Below, one piece after another: positions 27,236 through 35,686 of a stretch of DNA of 60,732 nucleotides (its first letter is position 1; each line of letters begins with the position of its first letter). The notes under the pieces were generated by a model. The model was not told where the DNA came from, ran no database searches, and was given only the letters and a program-made list of their open reading frames with translations. Position numbers and translations under genes: made by a program. Source of the stretch: JBFGCM01 sp041581135. Its GTDB lineage: Bacteria > Actinomycetota > Acidimicrobiia > Spongiisociales > UBA5794. The stretch is from NCBI GenBank assembly GCA_041581135.1, contig JBFGCM010000009.1, forward strand, positions 1 through 60,732. Reading direction: 5' to 3'.

Positions 27236-27886
27236 ATGTGGATGGCAGGCCTCGCCGCCGGCGGCGCCGCGGTCGCTGCCTGGCGAGTGGTCGGCAGCGG
27301 CTACACCTGGCTGGTGGCGGGGGTCGTGGTCGGCTTCGGTGTACTCGCCGCCGCTCTCGGCGGCGGACCCGCCGCAGTGGCCGGCGTCGTGCTGGCGTTG
27401 GCGGCCGGCCTCACCACGCGCGTGCCGCCCGCACCAGCATGGCTGTTCGCCGCGGCCGCGGTTGCCTTCCTCGTGGCCGCGTGGTCCGATGCCGGTGTGG
27501 CGCTCATCGCCGCCGGTGCGGTGTTGCTGGGAGCGGTCAGCAGCGAGATGCTGCTGGGCCACTGGTTCTTGGTCGACCCCCGCCTCCCGCGCTGGTCGTT
27601 GTTCGGGCTCGCCTTCGCAGCGGGGGCCGGGCTCGTGCTGGAGGTGCTCGTCGTGGCCGGGAAGGGTGGGTTCTCCAGCGACGATGCGTTCTTGGTGGCA
27701 GCATTCGTCGCGTTGGCCGTGCTCACTGCGCTGCTCATCGCCGGAGTGTGGTTCTCGCTACGCGAGCCTCGGTACTCCGGGGTGATGGCGGCCACCGGAC
27801 TCTCCTACCTGGCGGTGCTCACCGCGTTTGGGGTGGTGGTGGTCGGCGGAGCCCTGGTCGACGCCGGTAGTGTCCCGCTGTCATGA
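27236..27886 (+). CDS. Polytopic membrane protein of unknown function
   Basis: The 216-residue product consists almost wholly of hydrophobic, Ala/Val/Leu-rich segments, about seven or eight potential membrane helices, with few charged residues (notably SDDAFL and a conserved-looking GHWFLVDPRLPRW loop in the middle). I do not recognise a named family. ATG at 27236 is followed by another in-frame ATG at 27242. Its stop overlaps the next start (ATGA), so it is translationally coupled to the cobalamin adenosyltransferase gene. A role in vitamin or metabolite transport is conceivable but unsupported. Confidence 0.75.
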   Translation: MWMAGLAAGGAAVAAWRVVGSGYTWLVAGVVVGFGVLAAALGGGPAAVAGVVLALAAGLTTRVPPAPAWLFAAAAVAFLVAAWSDAGVALIAAGAVLLGAVSSEMLLGHWFLVDPRLPRWSLFGLAFAAGAGLVLEVLVVAGKGGFSSDDAFLVAAFVALAVLTALLIAGVWFSLREPRYSGVMAATGLSYLAVLTAFGVVVVGGALVDAGSVPLS

Positions 27887-28428
27887 AGATCTACACGCGC
27901 AAGGGCGACGACGGATCCACCGGCTTGCTCTACGGCGGCCGGGTGGCCAAATCGGCTTCCGGGCCCGAGGCATACGGTGCCGTGGACGAGGCGGTGGCCG
28001 CCCTCGGTGTCGCCCGGTCCATCGCGCCTGCCGCTGTCGCGGAAACCGTTCTCCATCTGCAGCGACACCTCTTCGTCGTCGGTGCAGAGCTGGCCACGGG
28101 CAAGGAGAACCTCGGCAAGCTGGAGCCCGGAGTGAGCTTGACCACCGATGAGATGGTGATCGATCTCGAGCATCGCATCGACGACATCGAGGCCCGCGTC
28201 GGCATGCCCACCCAGTTCGTGGTGCCGGGCGGTACCCCGCTCGCAGCCGCACTCGACGCCGCCCGCACGGTGGTGCGGCGCGCCGAGCGGCGGGCGGTGC
28301 AGCATGTCGTCGCTCACGAGCTCACCGACAGCCGCGTCGTCAAGTACCTGAACCGACTGGCCGACCTCGTCTACATGATGGCGCGCGAGGCGGAGGGCGA
28401 GTGGACCCCGTCGAAGGAGGATGGATGA
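27883..28428 (+). CDS. PduO-type cob(I)alamin adenosyltransferase
   Basis: Transfers adenosyl from ATP to cob(I)alamin, producing the coenzyme used by methylmalonyl-CoA mutase. The 181-residue length matches the family. N-terminal YTRKGDDGSTGLLYGGRV is the ATP-binding signature, and the C-terminal RRAERRAV and YLNRLADLVYMMAR are the usual cobalamin-side motifs. Overlaps both neighbours by 4 bp (ATGA). A mutase catalytic subunit is encoded about 13 kb away at 41586, so the two probably work in one pathway. Confidence 0.94.
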   Translation: MKIYTRKGDDGSTGLLYGGRVAKSASGPEAYGAVDEAVAALGVARSIAPAAVAETVLHLQRHLFVVGAELATGKENLGKLEPGVSLTTDEMVIDLEHRIDDIEARVGMPTQFVVPGGTPLAAALDAARTVVRRAERRAVQHVVAHELTDSRVVKYLNRLADLVYMMAREAEGEWTPSKEDG

Positions 28429-29870
28429 TCGAGATCGTTGCCGGCCCGCACATCGCCGACGGAGAAGGCGGATTGCTCGCCGTACCCGTGTTCGCCGATC
28501 GGACTTGGGGACCCGGGGCCGAATGGGCGGCCGGTGAGCTCGGTGAGTGGGTGGAGGGGCATTTCGACAGTGTCGACTTCACCGGCAAGTCGGGCCAGGT
28601 AGCCGTCGTGCCGGGAGGGAGCCTGGCGTACTCCCAAGTGGCCTTTGTCGGACTCGGCGATGAGGTCGACTCCGAAGGCCTCCGCCAGGCGGCGGGCACG
28701 CTCGCCAAGCTGGCGACCATGGTGGAGTCGGTGGCGACGACGTTGCACCAGGTCGACATCGACGATGCCGCCGAAGCGGTCGCATCCGGCTTCCTGCTCG
28801 GCCAATACCGGTTCGACAAGTACCGAAGCGAGCCGAAACCGTCCGCCGTCGAGCGTTTCGTGCTGTTGGACGCGGGCGACGTCGAGCTCGAGGCCGCCCG
28901 CCACGGCTCGATCGTGGCTAGGGGGGTGACCCTGGCCAGAGACCTCGTCAACGAGCCGCCGGTGTCGAAGCCCCCGGTCGAGATGGCTCGGATTGCCGCC
29001 GACCTCGCAGAGGGTGTCCGCGTGGAGGTCTTCGACGAGGAACGCATCGCCGAAGAGCGCCTCGGCGGGCTCATGGGCGTCGCCGCCGGTGCCACCAACC
29101 CGGCCCGCCTCGTGCAGTTCTGGTATGAGCCCGAGCAACCCAAGGCGTTTCTGGCACTCGTGGGCAAGGGCATCGTGTTCGACAGCGGTGGGTTGTCGCT
29201 GAAGACCCCCGCCGGCATGGAGACCATGAAGACCGACATGTCCGGCGCAGCCGCCGTGTACGGGGCGGTCCAGGCCATCGCTGAGCTGGGCCTGCCGGTG
29301 AGTGTGCTCGGCATCACTCCGCTCACCGAGAACATGCCGGGCGGCTCGGCCCAACGGCCCGGCGACGTGCTCACCGCACGCAACGGCAAGACCATCGAGG
29401 TGTTGAACACCGACGCCGAAGGTCGGCTCGTGCTCGCCGACGGGCTGGCGCTTGCCGCGGAGCAAGAACCGGATCTCATCATCGACGTCGCCACCCTCAC
29501 CGGGGCGTGCATGGTGGCGCTCGGTCCCAAGATCGGCGGACTGTTCAGCAACGACGACGAGTCCGCCGAGCTGGTGCTCGCCGCCGGTAAGCGGGCCGGC
29601 GAGCGACTCTGGCGCATGCCGCTGCCCGATGACTATCGCAAGCACATCGACAGCGACGTCGCCGACATGAAGAACACCGGCATTCGGTGGGGCGGGGCGA
29701 TCAACGCCGCGATGCTCCTCAAGGAGTTCGTTGCCGACCGTCCATGGGTGCATCTGGACATCGCCGGTCCAGCCCGCGCCTCCGATGCCGAGCACTATGT
29801 GGTGAAGGGCGGCACCGGTTTCGGAGTCCGTACCCTGGTCGCCGTCGCCGAGGCGCTGGCCGCCGGCTGA
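28425..29870 (+). CDS. pepA: Leucyl aminopeptidase (M17)
   Basis: The 481-residue cytosolic hexameric zinc or manganese aminopeptidase frees N-terminal residues in peptide turnover. The catalytic domain shows GKGIVFDSGGLSLK, METMKTDMSGAAAV (metal Asp and Lys) and NTDAEGRLVLAD, the family signature. The N-terminal third is the usual variable domain. ATG at 28425 follows aaggagg and overlaps the preceding stop; starting at 28401 would add residues that belong to the previous gene's coding. Last gene of the transketolase-to-aminopeptidase run. Confidence 0.95.
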   Translation: MIEIVAGPHIADGEGGLLAVPVFADRTWGPGAEWAAGELGEWVEGHFDSVDFTGKSGQVAVVPGGSLAYSQVAFVGLGDEVDSEGLRQAAGTLAKLATMVESVATTLHQVDIDDAAEAVASGFLLGQYRFDKYRSEPKPSAVERFVLLDAGDVELEAARHGSIVARGVTLARDLVNEPPVSKPPVEMARIAADLAEGVRVEVFDEERIAEERLGGLMGVAAGATNPARLVQFWYEPEQPKAFLALVGKGIVFDSGGLSLKTPAGMETMKTDMSGAAAVYGAVQAIAELGLPVSVLGITPLTENMPGGSAQRPGDVLTARNGKTIEVLNTDAEGRLVLADGLALAAEQEPDLIIDVATLTGACMVALGPKIGGLFSNDDESAELVLAAGKRAGERLWRMPLPDDYRKHIDSDVADMKNTGIRWGGAINAAMLLKEFVADRPWVHLDIAGPARASDAEHYVVKGGTGFGVRTLVAVAEALAAG

Positions 29871-29882
29871 TCCCGTCGCTTC

Positions 29883-29903
29883 TTGACCACTCTGAGTGGT
29901 CAA
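29883..29903. promoter_or_regulatory. Perfect 9-bp inverted repeat upstream of the CAP-domain gene
   Basis: Arms ttgaccact and agtggtcaa are perfect and separated by ctg. The element lies 12 bp after the aminopeptidase stop and about 70 bp before the CAP-domain start, in AT-richer sequence than its surroundings. It may be an operator for a dimeric repressor; the left arm also resembles a -35 box (TTGACC). As a terminator it would lack a T-run. Confidence 0.45.
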
Positions 29904-29973
29904 TCATCCTCAAGAACCCACGGCTGCTGCCGATACTGTTCGTGTCAAGTAGCCACGGAAAGTGTTCGTCATC

Positions 29974-30624
29974 ATGGGGAAGCGCCTCTTCGTCGTCATC
30001 CTGACCCTGTTGACCCTGGCGCTGTCGGCGCCGGCGATGGCGAGCACCGAAGACAGCTTCGTCGCCAAGATCAACGCCGAGCGGGCCGCCGTCGGACTCA
30101 ACCAGCTCGAGGTCTACTGGGATCTCGTGGACGACGCCCGTGCTCACTCCCAAGTGCAGGCCGACGCCGACCACCTTCACCACAACCCGAACCTCGGCTC
30201 GGTGACGACCGGGTGGTATGCGTTGGGCGAGAACGTGGGGGTGGGCCCCAACGTCGACGTGCTGCACGCCGCCTTCATGGCCTCACCCGGGCACAAGGCC
30301 AACATCCTCGGTGACTACAACTACGTCGGAGTCGGCGTGGTCTGGGTATCGGACACGAAGATGTACGTGACCGTCGTGTTCATGGATGGCCCGGCCGGCC
30401 TGGTAACACCCGTTGAGCCCGAGCCCGCTCCCGAGCCCGAGCCCGGCCCCGAGCCCGAGCCCGCTCCCGAGCCCGAGCCGGCGCCGGAACCCGAGCCTGC
30501 CCCGGCCCCGGTCCCGGCCCCGGCACCTGCGCCGGAGCCTGCCCCGGCCGTCGTCGAGGAAGCAGCCGCACCGGCACCGCCGGCTCCGCCGAGCCTCCTG
30601 CCACTGTGGCTTTCGGTGCGCTGA
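29974..30624 (+). CDS. Secreted CAP-domain (SCP/PR-1-like) protein with Pro-Glu-rich tail
   Basis: The 216-residue product has a signal peptide (GKRLFVV, hydrophobic core, APAMAS) and a CAP domain at about 25-135 with NAERAAVGL, HSQVQA, GENVGVG and SPGHKANIL, the residues that form the CAP cavity. A Pro/Glu then Pro/Ala tail (about 140-200) would span the cell wall. There is no LPxTG or clear membrane anchor; it ends SLLPLWLSVR. Function in bacteria is generally unknown; adhesion or peptide or lipid binding have been proposed for relatives. ATG at 29974 starts at the signal peptide; GTG at 29962 is a possible alternative. It converges tail to tail with the next gene, the two stops touching. 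Confidence 0.88.
   Translation: MGKRLFVVILTLLTLALSAPAMASTEDSFVAKINAERAAVGLNQLEVYWDLVDDARAHSQVQADADHLHHNPNLGSVTTGWYALGENVGVGPNVDVLHAAFMASPGHKANILGDYNYVGVGVVWVSDTKMYVTVVFMDGPAGLVTPVEPEPAPEPEPGPEPEPAPEPEPAPEPEPAPAPVPAPAPAPEPAPAVVEEAAAPAPPAPPSLLPLWLSVR
30415..30549 (+). repeat. Low-complexity Pro-Glu/Pro-Ala coding repeat
   Basis: Hexamer-based repetition of gagccc and related codons encodes the PEPEPAPEPEP tail of the CAP protein. It is prone to length variation. Confidence 0.8.
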
Positions 30625-33528
30625 TCAGCAGCCGACCGGCACCGCCACCGCCAGGGGGTACGGAGTCCCGGCGACCATCACCGTCAGAGTGAACTCGAGG
30701 GACGGAGGCGCGTCGGCACCAATGGCGATGTCCCAGTCCGCCGTGTTCTCGGCGATGCCACCTGGTGGCAGATCGCCGTAGCCCGAGGTGGTGTTGTACT
30801 TGATGACGGCGCCCGACGGCGGTGCCTCGAGGGTCGCCACCAGTCCCGTCAGTGTCTCCGACGTCTCGTTGCGCAGCGCCACGTACAGCTCGATGGTCTC
30901 GCCGCAATGGGCTGCCTTGTCGTTGTTGCCGATGCTGTCGCCGAACACGCCGTCGTCGACCGTGACGGTGGTGACGCCGACGACTGCGCAGGCGATGGGA
31001 AGCTCGACGTCGCGCGACCATCTTGCACCGCCGGCGGTGGTGAAATCGATCGTCAGTGTTGCGCTGGGGCCGGCGTCGTCGGCGATGCGCAAGTCCCAAT
31101 CGTTGAAGTTCTCCTGGGCGACGTCCGGGTCGAGTGGCGGGTAGGCCGCCGATCGGTTGTAGAGCAGGGAGATCCCGGATGATGTGCCGACGAGCTCGGC
31201 CGAGACGGCGAGGCCCTCCGGCCCCGTGATGGCCACGTAGAGCTCGATGGTCTCGCCGCAGTGGGCGACCTTGTCGTTGTTGCCGACACTGTCGCCGTAC
31301 ACGCCGTCATCGACAGTGACGCTGGCGACGGCGACGTCCGCAGCACAACTCACGTCGACCGCGACGGCCAACTCCCACGGACCTCCTTGGTCGGCGGTCA
31401 CGGTGAGTGCCAGGGCGAGGTCGTTCGGACCGACGACGATGTCCCAGTCGTTGGTGTTGCGTCCGGCGGTGCCGGCGGCGAGGTCGCCATACGTCGAGGC
31501 CGAGTTGTAAAGGACGCCACCCGAGAGCGAGGCGCTCACCCCGGTGAGCCGGTCGACGCCGGGATTGTGGAGGTCGACGTACAGTTCGATGGTCTCGCCG
31601 CACTGTGCCGTGGCGTCTCCGTTGCCGACACTGTCGCCGAGTACGCCGTCGTCCACCACCACGGCAGACACCGTGGGGGCGGCAGGCGCCACCGCAGTGG
31701 CGCACGCCACGACGAGCTCCACGGGCAGTGTCCACGTCGCTCCGGCGGCATCGGCCACCTCCAGGGACAGGCCGACGGTGTGCTGGTCCGGCGTCGCCGC
31801 CGCGATCTGCAGATCCCAGTCGTTCGAGTTGGTCGTCGACGTGCCCCCGGCGGCCGCCGGGTAATCCGACGACGCGTTGTGGAGCAAGGTCACAAGGGCA
31901 TCGGTGACGGTCAGCGTCGCCGTCACGCCTTCGAGTGTGCCGGTGGTCGCCAGCATCACGTCGAGTTCCACCGTCTCGCCGCACTGCGCGATGCCGTCGT
32001 CGTTGCCGATGCTGTCGCCGCTCGGGTTGTCGTCGACGATCACGGCGGCGACGGTGGGCGGCACGGTCGCCGGCGATGTGGTGGTGGTGGTCGTCGTCGA
32101 GGTAGTGGTCGTCGTGGTGGTGGTCGTCGGCGGTGGGCCCGAAGCGTTGGCGCAGAACCCGGCGCCGTTGACCGCCGTGATCTGGGGAGAGCGCAACCCC
32201 AGCGGGGTTCGGAGGTGGCGGCTGAGGAAGGTCACGGAGTTGCCGTTGGCGGTGTCGACCCGGAGCTCCGATGCGGCGCCGGAGGTCGAGCACGACACGG
32301 CGGTGATGCCGGTCACGTCCGATGAGAGACCGAGCAGATCCCCTATCTGCGCCGCACCCAGGGTGCGGCTCCACGTGGCATTCGAGTTCCCCACCGCCGG
32401 GTCGATTGCCCAGCGGTCGTCGACGCTCTGGAGGTAGGGCACCTCACGGCCGAAGCCGACGACCGATGGTTCGGTGCGCCCGAACGTGGAGGAGAAGTAG
32501 AACGCTTCGATGGGGATCGGCACGCCTCCCTTGGTCTCGGAGGGGTGGGTGACGACGACCCCGGCGGTGTCGCGCACGGCATCGATCCAGTTGCCCTGGC
32601 CGGCGCCACCGTGGCCCCAACCCACGTAGCGCTGGTCCAGCGTGCTGTCCATCACATGACACCAGCACGAGGTCCTCGTGGCCGGATCGCCGATGTCGCC
32701 CTGGCGGTGGGTGGCGTACGAGCGGGCGGCGATCGCCTGGGCCTCGAGTGCCGGCTGACCACCGGAGGTCCCCCAGTGGTAGGGCATCTCGGAGATGCCG
32801 AGCATGTAGTGCTCGACATCGATCTCGAGCACCAGGTGGACGGTGTCGGTGTCGTTGTCGGGACGCACGTGCAGCGAGCCCCGTGCGTATTGGCACGGCC
32901 GGGCCGTGGCCGGGGTGGCATTCCAGTCCATGTGCGTGCACCCGATCGGGGTGGGGAGGTCCGGGAAAGTGACGGCATCGACCTGCAGCAGGGTGGTCGG
33001 CGTCGCCTCCCAGCCATCCCACGTGAGGTCGAGGTGGCACGGCGCCGGACCGTGGGAGGACGCTCCCACCGTCACCGTGCAATTGCCTCCACCGGCCGAG
33101 GTCACCGTCATGGAGCTGCCCGCCGGAAGGGTGAGGGTCTCGCCACCGAACGAGATCGTGGTGTCGGTACCGCCGGCCGAGATCGCCTTCGCCTGGAGGT
33201 CCATCTGGGACGCCTCGCTGATCAGGTTGACCCAGAGCGGACCCGGCGCCACGAGGCCGTCGCCGAACCGTCCCAGTGAGGTGCCGGTGTAGTAGTGGCC
33301 CAGGATCTCGGCGGCGTCGGCCCCGTCGAGGAGGGCCATGCCGTAGGCGCCGTACTGGCTCATGCCGACGCCGTGGCCCCAGCCTCCGCCCTCGATGCGG
33401 TACTCGGTGGCGCCCTGCGCCGCCGTGACGGATGCAAGCGTGCTCAGTGCGGCGAGCGCGGCAATGATGAACCAGCGCCGCACCGGTTGGATCGGAGTCG
33501 TCTCCAAGAGGTGCCTCGGTTGTCGCAC
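30625..33528 (-). CDS. SpoIID/LytB-domain protein with four Cys-bearing C-terminal repeats
   Basis: The 967-residue secreted protein has an N-terminal signal or anchor helix (RRWFIIAALAALSTLASVTAAQGA). The SpoIID domain follows: GGGWGHGVGMSQYGAYGMA, a middle barrel, and a catalytic-like segment LGISEMPYHWGTSGGQPALEAQAIAARSYA. Relatives cleave the glycan strand at denuded sites of peptidoglycan; activity is inferred. A Thr-rich linker (about residues 465-485; 32078-32140) leads to four repeats of about 115 residues, each with VDDGVxGDSxGNxDxxAxCGETIELYV and one further Cys at its end. The repeats are not a domain I know. GTG at 33528 is chosen; an internal TTG is possible. A promoter candidate lies at 33584-33611. 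Confidence 0.88.
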   Translation of the reverse strand: MRQPRHLLETTPIQPVRRWFIIAALAALSTLASVTAAQGATEYRIEGGGWGHGVGMSQYGAYGMALLDGADAAEILGHYYTGTSLGRFGDGLVAPGPLWVNLISEASQMDLQAKAISAGGTDTTISFGGETLTLPAGSSMTVTSAGGGNCTVTVGASSHGPAPCHLDLTWDGWEATPTTLLQVDAVTFPDLPTPIGCTHMDWNATPATARPCQYARGSLHVRPDNDTDTVHLVLEIDVEHYMLGISEMPYHWGTSGGQPALEAQAIAARSYATHRQGDIGDPATRTSCWCHVMDSTLDQRYVGWGHGGAGQGNWIDAVRDTAGVVVTHPSETKGGVPIPIEAFYFSSTFGRTEPSVVGFGREVPYLQSVDDRWAIDPAVGNSNATWSRTLGAAQIGDLLGLSSDVTGITAVSCSTSGAASELRVDTANGNSVTFLSRHLRTPLGLRSPQITAVNGAGFCANASGPPPTTTTTTTTTSTTTTTTTSPATVPPTVAAVIVDDNPSGDSIGNDDGIAQCGETVELDVMLATTGTLEGVTATLTVTDALVTLLHNASSDYPAAAGGTSTTNSNDWDLQIAAATPDQHTVGLSLEVADAAGATWTLPVELVVACATAVAPAAPTVSAVVVDDGVLGDSVGNGDATAQCGETIELYVDLHNPGVDRLTGVSASLSGGVLYNSASTYGDLAAGTAGRNTNDWDIVVGPNDLALALTVTADQGGPWELAVAVDVSCAADVAVASVTVDDGVYGDSVGNNDKVAHCGETIELYVAITGPEGLAVSAELVGTSSGISLLYNRSAAYPPLDPDVAQENFNDWDLRIADDAGPSATLTIDFTTAGGARWSRDVELPIACAVVGVTTVTVDDGVFGDSIGNNDKAAHCGETIELYVALRNETSETLTGLVATLEAPPSGAVIKYNTTSGYGDLPPGGIAENTADWDIAIGADAPPSLEFTLTVMVAGTPYPLAVAVPVGC
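30628..32050 (-). repeat. Four tandem coding repeats (VDDG...CGETIEL type)
   Basis: Copies begin near 32050, 31672, 31330 and 30978 (reading on the minus strand). Each carries two Cys: one in AQCGET or AHCGET, one at the C-terminal edge (for example VVACAT, VSCAAD, IACAVV, VGC). Copies three and four are most similar (GNNDKxAHCGETIELYVA). Confidence 0.85.
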
Positions 33529-33583
33529 TCCGCCTGCCGTAGGCCCCCACGGATGTGCGCTACCTCAGCGCAGGTAGGACATC

Positions 33584-33611
33584 AGACTATCGCTTTTCGC
33601 GACCTTGTCGA
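33584..33611 (-). promoter_or_regulatory. Candidate sigma70-type promoter of the SpoIID-like gene
   Basis: Read on the minus strand: TCGACA (33611-33606), a 16-bp spacer, then TAGTCT (33589-33584), 55 bp upstream of the chosen start. A GC hairpin (gcgct/agcgc, 33557-33571) lies in the leader. Confidence 0.4.
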
Positions 33612-33635
33612 CCGTTTCGTCTGTGCGCCGCCGGT

Positions 33636-34805
33636 TCAGGCCCTCGCGACGGAGCCGCCGGGGGTGCACAGCTCGTCGTACTCGACGAGCTCAGGTGGCC
33701 GCTCCCGGTCGGCACAGGCTGGGCACTCGGGGTTCCGTCGCAGCCGTAGCTCACGGAACTCCTGCTCCAGGGCGTCGTACGTCAGCAGCCGGCCCGCCAG
33801 CGATTCGCCGAGCCCGAGCAGCAGCTTGATGGCCTCCATCGCTTCGATGGAGCCGATGATGCCGGGAAGCACTCCGAGGACGCCCGCCTCCGCACACGAC
33901 GGCGCCAGCTCGGCGGGGGGCGGCTGGGGGAAGAGGCAGCGGTAGCACGGACCCTCGTACGGCACGAACACCGTGGCCTGGCCCTCGAACCGGAAGATCG
34001 AGCCGTGCACGACGGGCTTCTCCAGATGGAGCGAGGCGTCGTTGACCAGGTACCGGGTGGGGAAGTTGTCGGCGCCGTCGACCACCACGTCGTACGGCCC
34101 CATGATGTCGAGGATGTTGCCCACCGAGAGGCGTTCCGCCACCGGCTCCACCTTCACGTCGGGGTTCAGGGCCGTGATGGTCTCGCGAGCCGACTCCACC
34201 TTGAGCTGACCGAGCCGATCGAGGTTGTGGAGGATCTGGCGCTGCAAGTTGGAGGCGTCGACCACGTCGTAGTCGACGATGCCCAGAGTGCCGACCCCGG
34301 CCGCGGCCAGGTAGAGCGCGGCCGGCGATCCCAGCCCACCGGCCCCGATGAGCAGCACTCGAGAGTCGAGCAGACGCTGCTGGCCCTGCTCGCCGACCTC
34401 CGGAAGGAGCAGGTGTCGGCTGTACCGGCTCCGTTGATCTCCCGTGAGTGACTGCGGCGTGTCCCACGGTTTCCCGTCCGCTTTCCACTTGCCGAACCCG
34501 CCGGCCAACGACTTCACGTCTTGGTAGCCCATGTCCTGGAGCGACTTGGCGGCCAGCGCCGAGCGGGCACCAGCGGCGCAATAGAGGACGATCTCGGTGG
34601 CCGGGTCCGGGGCCGTGCCGTTGATGTTCGACTCCAGGATCCCGCGGGGGATGAAGCGAGCCCCCGGAATGGCGCCCTGCTCGAACTCGTCGATCTCGCG
34701 GATGTCGATCAGCACCGGTACCGAGCCGAGACGCGAGACCAGCTCCTCGCCCGAGATCTCGGTGATGTGCTTCTTGGTCGCGGCGACCAGCTCGGCATAG
34801 TTCAT
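33636..34805 (-). CDS. moeB: Rhodanese-MoeB/ThiF fusion, sulfur-carrier adenylyltransferase
   Basis: The 389-residue product has an N-terminal rhodanese domain (1-110, active-site Cys76 in VLYCAAGARS) and a C-terminal E1-like domain from about 120 with ATP loop GAGGLGSP, the aspartate strand VDYDVVDASNLQRQ, VVDGADNFPTRY and zinc Cys pairs CYRC and CPAC. Such proteins adenylate the C-terminus of MoaD- or ThiS-type carriers and pass on sulfur for molybdopterin, thiamine or thionucleotides. In the better-known MoeZ/MOCS3 form the rhodanese domain is C-terminal; here the order is reversed. The ATG at 34805 begins at the rhodanese domain; the open frame extends to 34976 but that part is Arg-rich and unconvincing. 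Confidence 0.92.
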   Translation of the reverse strand: MNYAELVAATKKHITEISGEELVSRLGSVPVLIDIREIDEFEQGAIPGARFIPRGILESNINGTAPDPATEIVLYCAAGARSALAAKSLQDMGYQDVKSLAGGFGKWKADGKPWDTPQSLTGDQRSRYSRHLLLPEVGEQGQQRLLDSRVLLIGAGGLGSPAALYLAAAGVGTLGIVDYDVVDASNLQRQILHNLDRLGQLKVESARETITALNPDVKVEPVAERLSVGNILDIMGPYDVVVDGADNFPTRYLVNDASLHLEKPVVHGSIFRFEGQATVFVPYEGPCYRCLFPQPPPAELAPSCAEAGVLGVLPGIIGSIEAMEAIKLLLGLGESLAGRLLTYDALEQEFRELRLRRNPECPACADRERPPELVEYDELCTPGGSVARA

Positions 34806-34846
34806 GAGAATCTGAGTGTACGGCAGCGTCGGGTCTGCCGAAACGG

Positions 34847-35623
34847 CTATCCCAGTTTGCGCCCGATGACGTGCAGGAGACGGCTCACCCCGCGATACGG
34901 GTCGCGCCGGCTCGCCTCCACCTCGACTGCGAGCATCGCGGCCTCGTCGCCGACGTTCGGATCGTCCGCGACCCACGGCTCCGAGAAGTGGCGTACCCCG
35001 TACCAGGCCACTGGGGCGACGTCATGGGCGCCGAGTTGGGCGAACAGGCCGTCGGGGGTGTCGCCGCGTGTCCGGAAACCAAGCCGGTTGACGATGTGGT
35101 GAGCGCCGAAGGTCTCCAGCGCGTGCTCCCAGTGGCCGAGGTGCGCATGTTGTGAGGCGAGCGTGGCCTGGTTCTTGGCGACGATCGACACGATGCCGCC
35201 GGGTCGGGTGGCTTCACACAGAGCGCCGATGAGCGGTCCCGGAGCCTCGAAGTACATCACCAGCCCATGACACAGCGCCGCATCGAAGAGCCCGGTGCCA
35301 AAGCGGCGGGCGGTGTCCAGTCCGTCGGCTTCGACCAGCGACACGCGCTCGGCCACGGCGCCGGGCTCGTCCCGGAGGGCCTCCGCCGCGCGCCGCAGCA
35401 TCTCCGCCGACGTGTCGACCATCGTCACCGTGTAGCCGCGGCGGGCGAGCGGAATCGACTGGTTGCCGGCGCCGCTGCCCACATCGACCACATGTGCCGG
35501 CGGCGCGGGCAAGTGCTCGGCGAGGTGGCGGTCGATCACATGGGTGCGAACCCGACCGCGCAGCGAGCCGTAGTGGAGATCGACGAATACGTGCGCACGT
35601 TCTGCCCAGGGATCAGAGCTCAT
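34847..35623 (-). CDS. Class I SAM-dependent methyltransferase
   Basis: The 258-residue product has the Rossmann methyltransferase core: motif I VVDVGSGAGNQSIPLA (about residues 46-61), motif II acidic MVDTSAEML, motif III LVEADGLD and motif IV FDAALCHGLVMYF. The N-terminal HVFVDLHYGSLRGRVR pattern resembles the tRNA-modifying CmoM/SmtA group, so an RNA substrate is possible, but I cannot assign it. ATG at 35623 is preferred over the GTG immediately before it. It sits 63 bp downstream of the sirtuin gene on the same strand and 41 bp upstream of the rhodanese-MoeB start. Confidence 0.85.
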   Translation of the reverse strand: MSSDPWAERAHVFVDLHYGSLRGRVRTHVIDRHLAEHLPAPPAHVVDVGSGAGNQSIPLARRGYTVTMVDTSAEMLRRAAEALRDEPGAVAERVSLVEADGLDTARRFGTGLFDAALCHGLVMYFEAPGPLIGALCEATRPGGIVSIVAKNQATLASQHAHLGHWEHALETFGAHHIVNRLGFRTRGDTPDGLFAQLGAHDVAPVAWYGVRHFSEPWVADDPNVGDEAAMLAVEVEASRRDPYRGVSRLLHVIGRKLG

Positions 35624-35686
35624 CACGGCGAGCGTACCGGACGCGTTCGCTCCGGCCGGTGGCGGCGATGGTGGCGCCGAGGTGCC

